Assembly: GCF_002911015.1 (NCBI RefSeq)
Contig: NZ_KZ626917.1
Location: 1-39,757 of the forward strand
Reading direction: 5' to 3'
Origin: Streptomyces populi
GTDB taxonomy: Bacteria; Actinomycetota; Actinomycetes; Streptomycetales; Streptomycetaceae
Length of the DNA: 39,757 nucleotides
Shown here: one piece after another, positions 25,571 to 33,502 of the stretch
How the letters are laid out: every line of letters starts with the position of its first letter
Position numbering within the stretch: the first letter of the stretch is position 1
The notes under the pieces: generated by a model
Database searches by the model: none
The model's input: the letters and a program-made list of their open reading frames with translations, nothing else
Told to the model about the DNA's origin: nothing
Made by a program: the position numbers and the translations under genes

Positions 25571-26659
25571 CTAGACCACCGGTTCGAGCGCCGGGGCCGG
25601 CGCCGCGGAACCGGTCACCGGACGGTGCCCGCGCTCGCCCAGGCCACGGACGACCTGCCGGATGGCGGAGTCCTGGCCCTGCGGACCCTTGGTGAACAGA
25701 CCGCCCGCCCGGGCGTCCCAGCTCGCGTACTCCGCGTCCCGCAGACGCAGCTCGTGCACCTTGCGCATGTTCCAGTACGGGGTGCGCACGTCCAGATGGT
25801 GGTCCAGGTGGAAGTTCTCCCGGTGCATCGCGGTCAGGAACCGCTCCAGGCCGCGGCTCTTGCGGTTGCGCGTCATGTAGAGGTTCACATCGTGGTCACG
25901 GACCAGCGGCGTGTGCTCCGCCAGCTCGATGTACCAGCTGATGATCTGGAACGTGGTGAGGAAGGGCACGATCCAGAACAGCGCGAAGGCGCCCAGGAGT
26001 CCGTTCAGGCCGAGCAGCCCGAGCGCCGCCGCCCAGAAGACGACGAAGGCGATCCTGTCCCGGCGGGCCTTGACCCGGTGGTCGGGGCGGACCTCCGCCT
26101 CGTCCGTGTCCTTGGCCCCGCCCAGCCGGTTCATCAGCAGGTACTTCACGACGGCCAGGGTGCGGGCACCGAGCGCCGGCAGCACCACGAGCTTCATCCA
26201 GCGCTGTCGCTCGCTCAGCCCTTCCTCGTAGACGCCCTGTTCGATGAAGAAGACGAGGTCCGGATCGACGTCGGGGCGGCCCAGCTTCGGGTGGTGGGTC
26301 GCCACATGGGTCTTCTTGTAGGCGTAGTGCGTCTGGAAGATCGGGTACGCGGAGAGCGCCGTGCCGAGCACGAGGTTCAGCACGCGGTTGCGGGCGAGGG
26401 TGCCGTGCGCGCTCTCGTGCAGCAGGGTGGCCAGCGCACGCATCCGCGAGCCCACCACGATCAGGGTGACGGGGTAGAACCAGTACGAGACACCGAGGCT
26501 GAGCCAGATCGCGGCCGTGATCCAGAAGGCGTCGGACGCGAAGGCCATGATCCCGTGCCAGTTGTCGAGACGGTTCAACTCACGTATGTGCTCCTGGATC
26601 TCCTTGTCGAAGCGGTACGGCTTGTAACGGCCCTTGTGCACGGCCCATTGGGTGGACAT
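25571..26659 (-). CDS. Membrane fatty acid desaturase/hydroxylase
   Basis: This 362-aa integral-membrane diiron enzyme has histidine boxes HESAHG (about residue 82), THVATHHPKLG (about 117) and HRENFHLDHHL (about 280), with hydrophobic segments between them. It should desaturate or hydroxylate an acyl chain. I chose ATG 26659 because AAGG lies 6 nt before it; the ATG two codons upstream sits directly on that sequence. It has its own terminator downstream and another upstream, so it is a single-gene transcript. It probably modifies the cluster's fatty tail, though a membrane-lipid role cannot be excluded. Confidence 0.88.
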   Translation of the reverse strand: MSTQWAVHKGRYKPYRFDKEIQEHIRELNRLDNWHGIMAFASDAFWITAAIWLSLGVSYWFYPVTLIVVGSRMRALATLLHESAHGTLARNRVLNLVLGTALSAYPIFQTHYAYKKTHVATHHPKLGRPDVDPDLVFFIEQGVYEEGLSERQRWMKLVVLPALGARTLAVVKYLLMNRLGGAKDTDEAEVRPDHRVKARRDRIAFVVFWAAALGLLGLNGLLGAFALFWIVPFLTTFQIISWYIELAEHTPLVRDHDVNLYMTRNRKSRGLERFLTAMHRENFHLDHHLDVRTPYWNMRKVHELRLRDAEYASWDARAGGLFTKGPQGQDSAIRQVVRGLGERGHRPVTGSAAPAPALEPVV

Positions 26660-26722
26660 GGTCATCCTTCGATCGGTTCGAGGTTGCTGCGCGCACGGCG
26701 CCGTGCGGGGCGCCCACGCAGA

Positions 26723-26757
26723 ACCGGCATGCCGACCGCGTCGGTCGGCATGCCGGT
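26723..26757 (-). terminator. Perfect 15-bp terminator after the small peptide gene
   Basis: ACCGGCATGCCGACC (26723-26737) and GGTCGGCATGCCGGT (26743-26757) are perfectly complementary around a 5-nt loop. The hairpin isolates the small peptide gene from the desaturase. Confidence 0.85.
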
Positions 26758-26788
26758 GTGCTTCGGATCCGGTCGGGCAGAGCCCGTC

Positions 26789-26926
26789 TCACCACTCGGT
26801 GACGTCCGGGGAAACGGTCGCCGTGGTGCCCGCGGCGGCCGCGTCGGCGGCGCCGACACCGGCGCCCAGGGTCACGACGGCGAGAGCGGTCGTCAGCGAA
26901 AGGGCGGCCCGACGGATGAAGCGCAT
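26789..26926 (-). CDS. Small secreted peptide, 45 aa
   Basis: This 45-residue ORF has a good ribosome-binding site (AAAAGGA, 8 nt before ATG) and a strong terminator. The N-terminus is a classic signal peptide: basic MRFIRR, hydrophobic ALSLTTALAVVTLGAGVGA, then Ala-rich ADAAAAG where cleavage is likely. The mature part would be about 12-17 residues ending TVSPDVTEW. I recognise no family. In-frame sequence extends upstream to an ATG at 27075 with AAGAGGG before it, giving 95 aa, but codon use there is AT-rich at third positions, so I prefer the short form. It may be a precursor or scaffold for the TldD/E pair, a secreted signal, or unrelated. Confidence 0.6.
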   Translation of the reverse strand: MRFIRRAALSLTTALAVVTLGAGVGAADAAAAGTTATVSPDVTEW

Positions 26927-27135
26927 GGAAGTTCCTTTTCTTGATGGCTCTTGATGAGTGGGAACAACTGGATCGGCGGAATTCACGGGCATCGACGAAC
27001 CGTTCCTGCCGCCAGAAGAGATCTTTGCCGACCCCGGCCTGACGGCGAAAGGGATCGAGGCGTCCGCAAATGTCATTGGCCCTCTTAGGACACCCCGGGG
27101 AAGAACGGGTTCCGGATTCCGGATTTCGGAATGTC

Positions 27136-27747
27136 TCAGCCGGAGGGAGGGGAGACGGGAACGACGAAGTACGCGAGAAGGCCGGTCCGCAGCGGGGCGT
27201 CCGGGACGAAGAGCCGGTGGCCGGCGGCGGTCGGCGGCCAGTGGGCGTCGCGCGGCATGCCGAGGTGCTCGGCGACCAGGCCGGACCAGCCCGGCATGAC
27301 CGGTCGGATCACCACGGCGAGCGTGGCCAGGAGTTCCAGGTGGGCGAGGAGCTGGGTCCTCCGGGCCGAGTGCGCCAGCAGGCGCGCGGAGGTGATCCGC
27401 CGCAGGTCGCGCCGCGCCTCGACCACCGTGCGCACGAACACGGCCGCCGCCCGGTCGGGCGCGAAGGAGTGGGGCGAGAGCCACTCGCGCACCTCGTACG
27501 GGGCCGTGGCCAGCAGCCGGACCGCCGCCCCGGCCGGAAGCCCGGCGTCCGGGCGCGGACCCGGCGACCGGACGCCGACGACGTCGAGCAACTGGTGCAG
27601 CAGCCCGTCGGACCACCGTTCCAACTCGTCGATCAGGAACAGCTGGACGGTCTCGTCCAGCTCGCGCGGATGAATGACGGGCGGCGAACCGTTCTCCGAA
27701 AGAAGGCAGGCGTGAAAACGAAGTGCGTCACTGTGCGCGCTATTCAC
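27136..27747 (-). pseudogene. C-terminal class I aminoacyl-tRNA-synthetase-like fragment
   Basis: About 203 residues resemble the part of a MetRS/LeuRS-like enzyme after the KMSKS loop: SAHSDALRFHACLLSENG, then a helical anticodon-binding-like domain. The catalytic HIGH region is absent. Just upstream, in frame, RHGNAIRL looks like the SRGNAI segment that normally follows KMSKS, which suggests a gene that has lost its 5' part. A GTG at 27747 could start a free-standing domain, but no clear ribosome-binding site precedes it. It may be a decayed relative of the cupin/MetRS gene's synthetase half, or a helper domain for aminoacyl activation. I favour a remnant. Confidence 0.5.
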
Positions 27748-28432
27748 TGTCAACCGGATCGCATTTCCGTGTCGCGGGCGAAAGATCTCCGGGTTCCATC
27801 CGCTGCCGTGTGCACATTCTGTGGCCGGAAGGGCCTGGGATGAATGACTTTGTGGCGGCCGGAAGAGGATTCGTCCGCATCCGGCCACGGCATTGCACCG
27901 TGATGCTCCGTGGCCGGTTCCGGACACGGGGACGCCCGATCGACTTCGACGACGGCTCCGACGACCGAGGCCGGGACCACGGCCCGGAACGACGTGGGGA
28001 CCGGAACGGCGCCGGCCGGAACGGCGCCGGCCGGAACGGCGCGGGGGCGGAACGGCGCGGGGGCGGAACGGCGCGGGGGCGGAACGAGCGCACCAGGACG
28101 CGCACCGCGCTTCGCGTCGGCTCCCGCGGCAGGACGCTCGGCCTCCGGGCCGGTGATCCGCACCTCGCGGTTCGCACCTCGCGATCCGCGAAGCGCGAAC
28201 CACGGCCGGGGATCTCCTTCCCCGCTCCGCCGTAGTGGCGCCGCCGCGCCGACCGGGCCCTGCGCCACGGTCGTCATGGAGGACCGCGTCCACGGCGTGT
28301 CCGCGCGGCCGGCCGACGGCCCGGTCGAGGCCGTCCGCCCCCGCCGCTGTCCGCCCGGGGGGAGCCCGGACCGGCCCTATCCCGCCGAGCGCCCCGGAAG
28401 CACCCCCGTGCCCCCCGGCGCCGTCGGTACGG
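27748..28432. other. Noncoding region with a tandem repeat
   Basis: I see no gene here. The first ~180 nt are lower in GC and may hold a promoter; TTGACA occurs on the minus strand near 27752. The remainder is GC-rich with a short tandem array at 28003-28080. The open frames crossing it are low-complexity Arg/Pro/Gly translations. Confidence 0.5.
28003..28080. repeat. Five-copy 15/16-bp tandem repeat
   Basis: The units begin GGAACGGCGC at 28003, 28018, 28033, 28049 and 28065. The first two are 15 bp (ending CGGCC) and the last three 16 bp (ending GGGGGC). The length change breaks every reading frame, so the array is noncoding. Confidence 0.8.
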
Positions 28433-28454
28433 CCGGCGGATGACCGGCCGCCGG
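28433..28454 (-). terminator. Possible terminator of the ATP-grasp pair
   Basis: CCGGCGG (28433-28439) and CCGCCGG (28448-28454) form a 7-bp stem with an 8-nt loop, 23 nt past the ATP-grasp stop on the minus strand. It is modest in length for this GC content. Confidence 0.35.
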
Positions 28455-28477
28455 TCCGACGCCCCCGGAGGACGGAC

Positions 28478-29662
28478 TCACAGGGCTTCCAGCTCGTAGG
28501 CGTACTCGGCGGCGGTGCGCGTGACGGCCTGTTCGACGGCTCGGGGCGAGGGGCCCCGGTAGCGGAAGCGGCCGAGGATCTCCTCGTAGCCGCCGTCCCC
28601 GGTGAAGGCCCGGCCGGGGTCGGGGAGTTGCTCGGCGTACAGGTGGGGAATGCCGTCGGTCATGGACGAACGCGCGACCAGCCGGTGGCCGACGGGCTCC
28701 GGGAACATCAGGAAGCCCGCGTAGACGCCCGGGGCGGCCGGGACGGCGGAGGGACGCTCGCCGAGGGCGATGCGGACCCATTCGGCGAAGAGGTCCACCC
28801 CGTACACGTCACGGACGGTGAAGGGGATCTCGCCACCGCCCACCCTGGCACCCACCTCGAGGAAGACGAACCCGTCCCGGTGCTCGATGAGTTCCAGGTG
28901 GTACGGGCCGTCGGTGAGCCGCAGCGCGTCGAGGGCCTCCGCCGCGAGCGCCTTCGCCCGCTCGGCGGCGGGTCCGTCCTGCACCACGGACCCCAACCAC
29001 TGTCCCTGGGTGAAACCCAGGCAGGTGTTCAGGTAACGGGAGGGAAGGGTGAAGACGTCCTCGCCCTCGTACCGGAGCCCGTCGACGTGCCAGATCGGCC
29101 CCTCGACGTACTCCTCGACCTCGTGGTCGGTGAGGTCCAGGCCGCCCAGCACCTCGGTCGCGTCGTCGTCCTCGGCGAGGACGACGCAGCCCGCCGAGGC
29201 GGCTCCCGAGCGGGGTTTGACCACCACGGGCCCCGACAGGGCGGCGGCGAACGCGGTGACCTCCGGAACGGATTCCACCGTGGCGAAGCGCGGCGATCTG
29301 ACACCGGACTCGGCCAGGGCCGCCTTCATCCGCGCCTTGTCCCGGAACAGCAGGGTCGCCGCGGTGTCCATGCCGGCACAGCCGAACTTCTCGCGGACCT
29401 GGGCGGCGGTCAGCAGGTCGAACTCCGACAGGGCGAGAACCGCGTCGAAGCGGCCGGCGGCCCGGTGGCACAGGCCGGCCGCCACCAGTACGGAGTCGGC
29501 GTCGGAGACGTCGGCGACGGTCTCGACGTGTCCCGCGCCCTCCGGAATCATCGGCACGTGTCCGGCCACGGTCACGTAACTCACCGTGTGGCGAAGATGG
29601 TCGAGGTACTTGCCGTAGTCCGCGAAGTCGTCGCTGTACCGGTTGATGATCAAGATATGCAC
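28478..29662 (-). CDS. ATP-grasp ligase
   Basis: This 394-aa ATP-grasp enzyme has the nucleotide loop VVVKPRSGAASAGCVVLAED, the strand VEEYVEGPIWHVDG, and the magnesium segment HLELIEHRDGFVFLEVGARV. It resembles carboxylate-amine ligases that make peptide bonds on free substrates. The GTG start at 29662 has GGTGGAG upstream and overlaps the preceding ATP-grasp by 13 nt. The two adjacent ligases are diverged in sequence, so they probably act on different substrates in successive steps. Confidence 0.9.
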   Translation of the reverse strand: MHILIINRYSDDFADYGKYLDHLRHTVSYVTVAGHVPMIPEGAGHVETVADVSDADSVLVAAGLCHRAAGRFDAVLALSEFDLLTAAQVREKFGCAGMDTAATLLFRDKARMKAALAESGVRSPRFATVESVPEVTAFAAALSGPVVVKPRSGAASAGCVVLAEDDDATEVLGGLDLTDHEVEEYVEGPIWHVDGLRYEGEDVFTLPSRYLNTCLGFTQGQWLGSVVQDGPAAERAKALAAEALDALRLTDGPYHLELIEHRDGFVFLEVGARVGGGEIPFTVRDVYGVDLFAEWVRIALGERPSAVPAAPGVYAGFLMFPEPVGHRLVARSSMTDGIPHLYAEQLPDPGRAFTGDGGYEEILGRFRYRGPSPRAVEQAVTRTAAEYAYELEAL

Positions 29663-30936
29663 AGGGGTCGCTCCACCTTCACTGCGGTTGTGATGAGTTC
29701 GTCCACCTCGGCGAACGCCCTGTCCAGGCTCTGCCGGTCGGGGGCCGCGAAAACGGCGTGCCCGAACCGGCCCCGGAAGTCGGTGGCGGGGACGAGCAGC
29801 GCGTCGCTTCCGACGGTCACCTTCGCCTCCAGGCAGCCGTCGAGCGCGCCGGTCAGCTCTTCGAGCCGACGGGGTTCGCCCAGGGTCGCCGGATCCGGGA
29901 CGGTGAAGAAGCGGACACCGGCGACACGCCCGGACTCCCCGGCGGCCGGCGGCGGCACCGGGCGACCGCTCAGCACCCGGAGCATCGCGGCCGGCAGGTC
30001 GACCCCGTGGGCCAGCGCCACGAGCCGCTGGATGTGATCACCGCCCAGGCGCGCCGCCACCTCGATGACCACCGGGCCTTCGGACGTGAGCCGGGCTTCG
30101 AGGTGGAAGGCGCCGACGTCCATCCCGAGCGCGCGGACGGCCGCCACGGCCACGTCCTCGAGCTCGGTCCGCACCCGGCGCGCGAGACCGGGATCGACGA
30201 CGTGCCCGGTCTCGACGAAATGCGGTTCGGGCCCCAGCTGCTTCTGCGTGACGGCCACGACGTGGGGGACGCCGTCGCACGCGTAGCCTTCGACGCTGAA
30301 CTCGGGCCCTCGCACGTACGATTCGAGCAGGAGGGACTCCCCCAGCCAGAGCCCCATGTCGTCCATGGGGGCGAGGCGGGAGCCCTGGACGTGGTCGAGG
30401 AGCTCCGTGTGGTCGTCGACGCGGCGGACACCGAGGCTGCCCGAACCGTTCACCGGCTTGAGCACCGCCGGGAATCCGACGAGGTCGGCCGCCCGTCGGC
30501 AGGCGGCCTCCCCTCCATGGTGTGCGGAGATCGGCACGCCACGTGCCACGGGAACTCCCGCCGCCGCCAGGGCGTGCTTCATCTTCCGCTTGTCGCGCAG
30601 CACTTCGGCGGTCGTCGGATCGATACCGGGCAGCCCCAGACGGGCCGCCGCCGCGGCGACGACCGGAACCGCGTACTCGAAACCGGGCACGACCGCGGCC
30701 ACGGTCTCCCGCCCGGCCAGCGCGGCGGCCAGGTCCGCCACCGCGTCGGCCGACCGGGTGTCCACCCGGTCGTGCACGGCGGTCCCCGCCTCGACCGCCT
30801 TCCGCACGGGCGCCGGGAGGAGGTGGAGGGGCCTGCGGTCGACCACCCGGACGCTGAGACCGAGCCCGATCGCGGAGGGTATGAGCTCGGTGCCGGACGA
30901 TTCCGGCTCGACTATCAGGGCGGTCGGGGCGCGCAT
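29650..30936 (-). CDS. ATP-grasp ligase
   Basis: This 428-aa ATP-grasp enzyme has the nucleotide loop AVLKPVNGSGSLGVRRVDD, the strand LLESYVRGPEFSVEG, and the magnesium segment FHLEARLTSEGPVVIEVAAR. The PEFSVEG and HFVETGHV segments resemble the plus-strand ATP-grasp at 18931 more than its immediate neighbour does. GAGGAGG precedes the ATG. It would form an amide or peptide bond on small free substrates. Confidence 0.9.
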   Translation of the reverse strand: MRAPTALIVEPESSGTELIPSAIGLGLSVRVVDRRPLHLLPAPVRKAVEAGTAVHDRVDTRSADAVADLAAALAGRETVAAVVPGFEYAVPVVAAAAARLGLPGIDPTTAEVLRDKRKMKHALAAAGVPVARGVPISAHHGGEAACRRAADLVGFPAVLKPVNGSGSLGVRRVDDHTELLDHVQGSRLAPMDDMGLWLGESLLLESYVRGPEFSVEGYACDGVPHVVAVTQKQLGPEPHFVETGHVVDPGLARRVRTELEDVAVAAVRALGMDVGAFHLEARLTSEGPVVIEVAARLGGDHIQRLVALAHGVDLPAAMLRVLSGRPVPPPAAGESGRVAGVRFFTVPDPATLGEPRRLEELTGALDGCLEAKVTVGSDALLVPATDFRGRFGHAVFAAPDRQSLDRAFAEVDELITTAVKVERPLCIS

Positions 30937-30952
30937 GTTCCTCCTCGGACGA

Positions 30953-31006
30953 GGGCCGGTCCGTCGAATCGGGCCGGGAGCCCGACAGGACCCGAAGGAC
31001 CGGCCC
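30953..31006 (-). terminator. Nested hairpin between diiron enzyme and ATP-grasp genes
   Basis: The outer arms GGGCCGGTCC (30953-30962) and GGACCGGCCC (30997-31006) enclose a second stem, TCGGGC/GCCCGA (30969-30985). It lies after the diiron-enzyme gene on the minus strand and may be a terminator or an mRNA-processing site. Confidence 0.5.
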
Positions 31007-31059
31007 GGAAATGAACCGTCACCAAGTGATGTCCGGCAGGCAGCGCCTGGGACGTCGTC

Positions 31060-31737
31060 TCACAGGGCCTGAGCGGCCACCGTCGATTCGTGGAGCTCGG
31101 TGAAGTACAGGGCGATCAGGTCGACGAAGTTGACGAGATGGCGCTCGGCGTCGGAGAACTCGCCCCAGCCGGCGACGGCACGCTCCACGGTGGACCACAT
31201 CAACTCGTCGTGGTCATGGGCCTCGTCGTAGTCGATGTGGGCCTGTGAGCCCTTGACCATGTCGAGGCCGAACACCTCGGCGGCGTTCTTCGTGATGGTC
31301 GGGTTGTACTTGTCCGAGTACCACTCGACGAACCAGTTCCAGACCGCGGTGGGCAGCGGCCCGTCCTGGTTGATGGAGAAGTACAGGTAGCCGATCAGGT
31401 ACTCGGTCGAGGCGAACGGCCGCGTGGCGTCGACGTCCTCCTTGGACAACCCGAACTTCTTCAGGTCCCGCAGGAACATGCCCTCGTGGTTGTTCTCCTC
31501 CGAGAGGTAGCGGGCCAGAGTGGCCGCGAGCCGGTGGTCCTTGTAGCCGACCTTGTAGAGACCGTAGGCGTCGACCTCGTTGTTCAGGCGGATGCGCAGC
31601 ACGGTCTCGACCAGGTGCCTGCGGTAGTAGTCCTGATCGGTCCACTCCCCCGCGTGGAACTCCCGCGCTTTCGGGACCTTCGTGAAGAGCTTCTCCATGT
31701 GTTCTTCGGCAAGCTTCTCGAGACGGTCACGGGACAT
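31060..31737 (-). CDS. Heme-oxygenase-like diiron oxidase (TenA-like fold)
   Basis: This 225-aa all-alpha protein fits the HDO/TenA-like iron-containing redox family. Candidate metal ligands are Glu80/81 and His84 in LSEENNHEGMF, Glu138 in WFVEWY, and His167, Asp171/Glu172 and His174/176 in QAHIDYDEAHDHDEL. The exact set needs a structure-based alignment. Studied relatives perform N-oxygenation, oxidative C-C cleavage or decarboxylation to alkenes, among others. GGAG precedes the ATG. Next to amide ligases and an N-N module, oxidation at nitrogen (hydrazine to azo or azoxy) or of the fatty tail are both reasonable guesses. Confidence 0.8.
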   Translation of the reverse strand: MSRDRLEKLAEEHMEKLFTKVPKAREFHAGEWTDQDYYRRHLVETVLRIRLNNEVDAYGLYKVGYKDHRLAATLARYLSEENNHEGMFLRDLKKFGLSKEDVDATRPFASTEYLIGYLYFSINQDGPLPTAVWNWFVEWYSDKYNPTITKNAAEVFGLDMVKGSQAHIDYDEAHDHDELMWSTVERAVAGWGEFSDAERHLVNFVDLIALYFTELHESTVAAQAL

Positions 31738-31784
31738 GGTGACTCCATTTCTTCATAAGATGTCGGCTTATGTGAATGCGGGGC

Positions 31785-32714
31785 TCACGGCACTTCCGCG
31801 CCGACCGCCGGGCGTTCGGCGGTCTCCTCGGGCGCGGGCGCCTCCTCCTGCCGCGGGCTCCGGCTTCCCCGGCGCACGGCGCCCAGGCTCGCCGCCATGA
31901 CGCAGGCGATCCCGGCGTACTGGACGGCGTCACCGGACTGCGAGAGCAGCAGAAGGCCGATCATGGCCGCGATGCCCGGCTCGAAGCTCATGAGCGTGCC
32001 GAACGCGCCGGTGGAAAGACGGCGCAGGGCCACGAGTTCCAGGACGTACGGCAGCACGGGCAGCAGCAGGGCCGCCGCCGCCGAACCGGACAGGATCCGC
32101 CAGTCGAGCAGATGCCCTGACGCCTGCGGAAGGCCGAAGGGCGCCGCGCAGAGCGCTGCCACGGAAATCGAGATGGCGAGTCCCTCGACGCCGGGGAACC
32201 GGTCGCCGACCTTCTGGGTGAAGACGACGTATCCCCCCAGGCAGGCGCCGGCGAGGAACCCGAAGAAGAGACCCAGGAGTTCCGCGTCCCCCTCCCAGGG
32301 GCGCGTCAGGGCCGTGACCCCGATCGCGGCCAGTGCCGGCCACACCAGGTCGACGCGCCTGCCGCGCAACCCCACGATCGCGACGACGAGCGGTCCCAGG
32401 AATTCGAGGGCGCTGGCGACGCCCAGAGGAATTCGGTCGATCGCCAGGAAGTAGCAGATGGTCATGGCCGCGCTCATCACACCGAGCGCACCCACGACCA
32501 GCAGGTCGGAGCGGGAGCGGCCGCGCAGGCTGGGCCTGGCCCACAGGAGAAGCATCAGCGCGGCCCACGCCAGCCTGAGGAAGGCGGTTCCGAGTGGCCC
32601 CGTCTCCTCGAACATCCAGGTGGAAACGGCCGCACCCAGCTGCACACTCGTCATCGCCGCCACGGCGATGGCGGCGGGCCCGGCTGTTCCTGACCGGAAT
32701 TTCGTTCGACGCAT
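31785..32714 (-). CDS. EamA/DMT-family exporter
   Basis: This roughly 309-aa membrane protein has ten hydrophobic segments and two EamA repeats, typical of drug/metabolite exporters (RhaT-like). An ATG at 32714 has GGGAG upstream; an in-frame ATG at 32732 is the alternative. The C-terminus is rich in Glu/Pro. It precedes the diiron enzyme by 47 nt and may be co-transcribed with it. I take it as a second export or immunity gene and the approximate right edge of the cluster. Confidence 0.88.
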   Translation of the reverse strand: MRRTKFRSGTAGPAAIAVAAMTSVQLGAAVSTWMFEETGPLGTAFLRLAWAALMLLLWARPSLRGRSRSDLLVVGALGVMSAAMTICYFLAIDRIPLGVASALEFLGPLVVAIVGLRGRRVDLVWPALAAIGVTALTRPWEGDAELLGLFFGFLAGACLGGYVVFTQKVGDRFPGVEGLAISISVAALCAAPFGLPQASGHLLDWRILSGSAAAALLLPVLPYVLELVALRRLSTGAFGTLMSFEPGIAAMIGLLLLSQSGDAVQYAGIACVMAASLGAVRRGSRSPRQEEAPAPEETAERPAVGAEVP

Positions 32715-32794
32715 GCCGCTCCCTCTCGTCATCCCGCATTCGTCGTGCTCGGGATCGATCGCTCAGGCGAGTCTTGTCGAAGCCGGACGCCGTG

Positions 32795-33480
32795 TCAGCG
32801 TTCGCCCGCGGCAGCAAGTGCCCATGGCCGCGATGGGTCACCGATGACGCCCGCCGGGGACGCGGCCCACTCGACGCCCTCGGCTCCCATGGCGAAGGCC
32901 GCGGTGGCGACCGCGTCCGCCTCGGTCAGGGTGGCGGCCACGACCGTCATGCCGAGCAGTCCCGTCGCCGGGCGCCCGGTGCGGCCGTCGACGATGTGGT
33001 CGCCGCGCTCGTAGCGGGCGGAAGTGGCGACCGCACCGTCGGTCGACTCCAGGGTGGCGCACAGCTTGTCGGCGTGTTCGGGGCGGCGCACCCCCACCCG
33101 CCAGGCCCGCCGGAGACGACCGCGTCGCCCCCCGCGTCGAGGCAGAACCGCCGTGCGCCGGCCGCCCGCAGCGGCCGCGCTCCCCGCTGCACCGACCAGC
33201 CCTTGACCACCGCGCACGGGTCGAGGCCGCGCCCCGGCAGCCGTACGTCGAACGCGCCGCCGGTGGCGAGGCGGTAGTGCTCGCACGGGTCGAGCACCTC
33301 CACGAGGTCCTCGCTCAGCTCGTGCCGTGCCGGCTCACCGCGGCCGTGGCGCGACACCCCGCTGCCGGGCCTGAAGGGGCTGAACCGCTCGTCGACCTCG
33401 CGCAGCCAGGCGAAGACCGCGTCCGCGGCCCGCTCCGGTACGTCCTCGTCGTCGATCCGCAGCGAGACGGGGAACCCCAT
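32795..33480 (-). pseudogene. apbE: FAD:protein FMN transferase (ApbE), frameshifted
   Basis: ApbE covalently attaches FMN to a Thr/Ser of FMN-binding proteins outside the membrane. The reading frame from ATG 33480 gives a normal ApbE up to LDAGGDAVVSGGP, then shifts. The continuation WRVGVRRPEHADKLCATLES and the rest of the protein lie in another frame that ends at 32795. The break is near 33103, in a GGGCC/TGG context; one extra base there would restore a full-length protein. It follows the FMN-binding gene (22-nt gap), its natural substrate. Either the gene is broken or the assembly has a one-base error. Confidence 0.8.
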
Positions 33481-33502
33481 GACGTGCTCGACGCGCCGCG
33501 TG

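Noticed and set aside
24350..26944. An 864-aa plus-strand open frame
   Set aside because: It runs antisense through the regulator, the desaturase and the small peptide gene, each supported by motifs.
26789..27075. The 95-aa extended form of the small peptide
   Set aside because: The extension has AT-rich third codon positions and reads like promoter sequence; the internal ATG has its own ribosome-binding site and begins a clean signal peptide. Kept as an alternative only.
28235..30037. A 600-aa plus-strand open frame
   Set aside because: It is antisense to the two ATP-grasp ligases and starts in low-complexity sequence.
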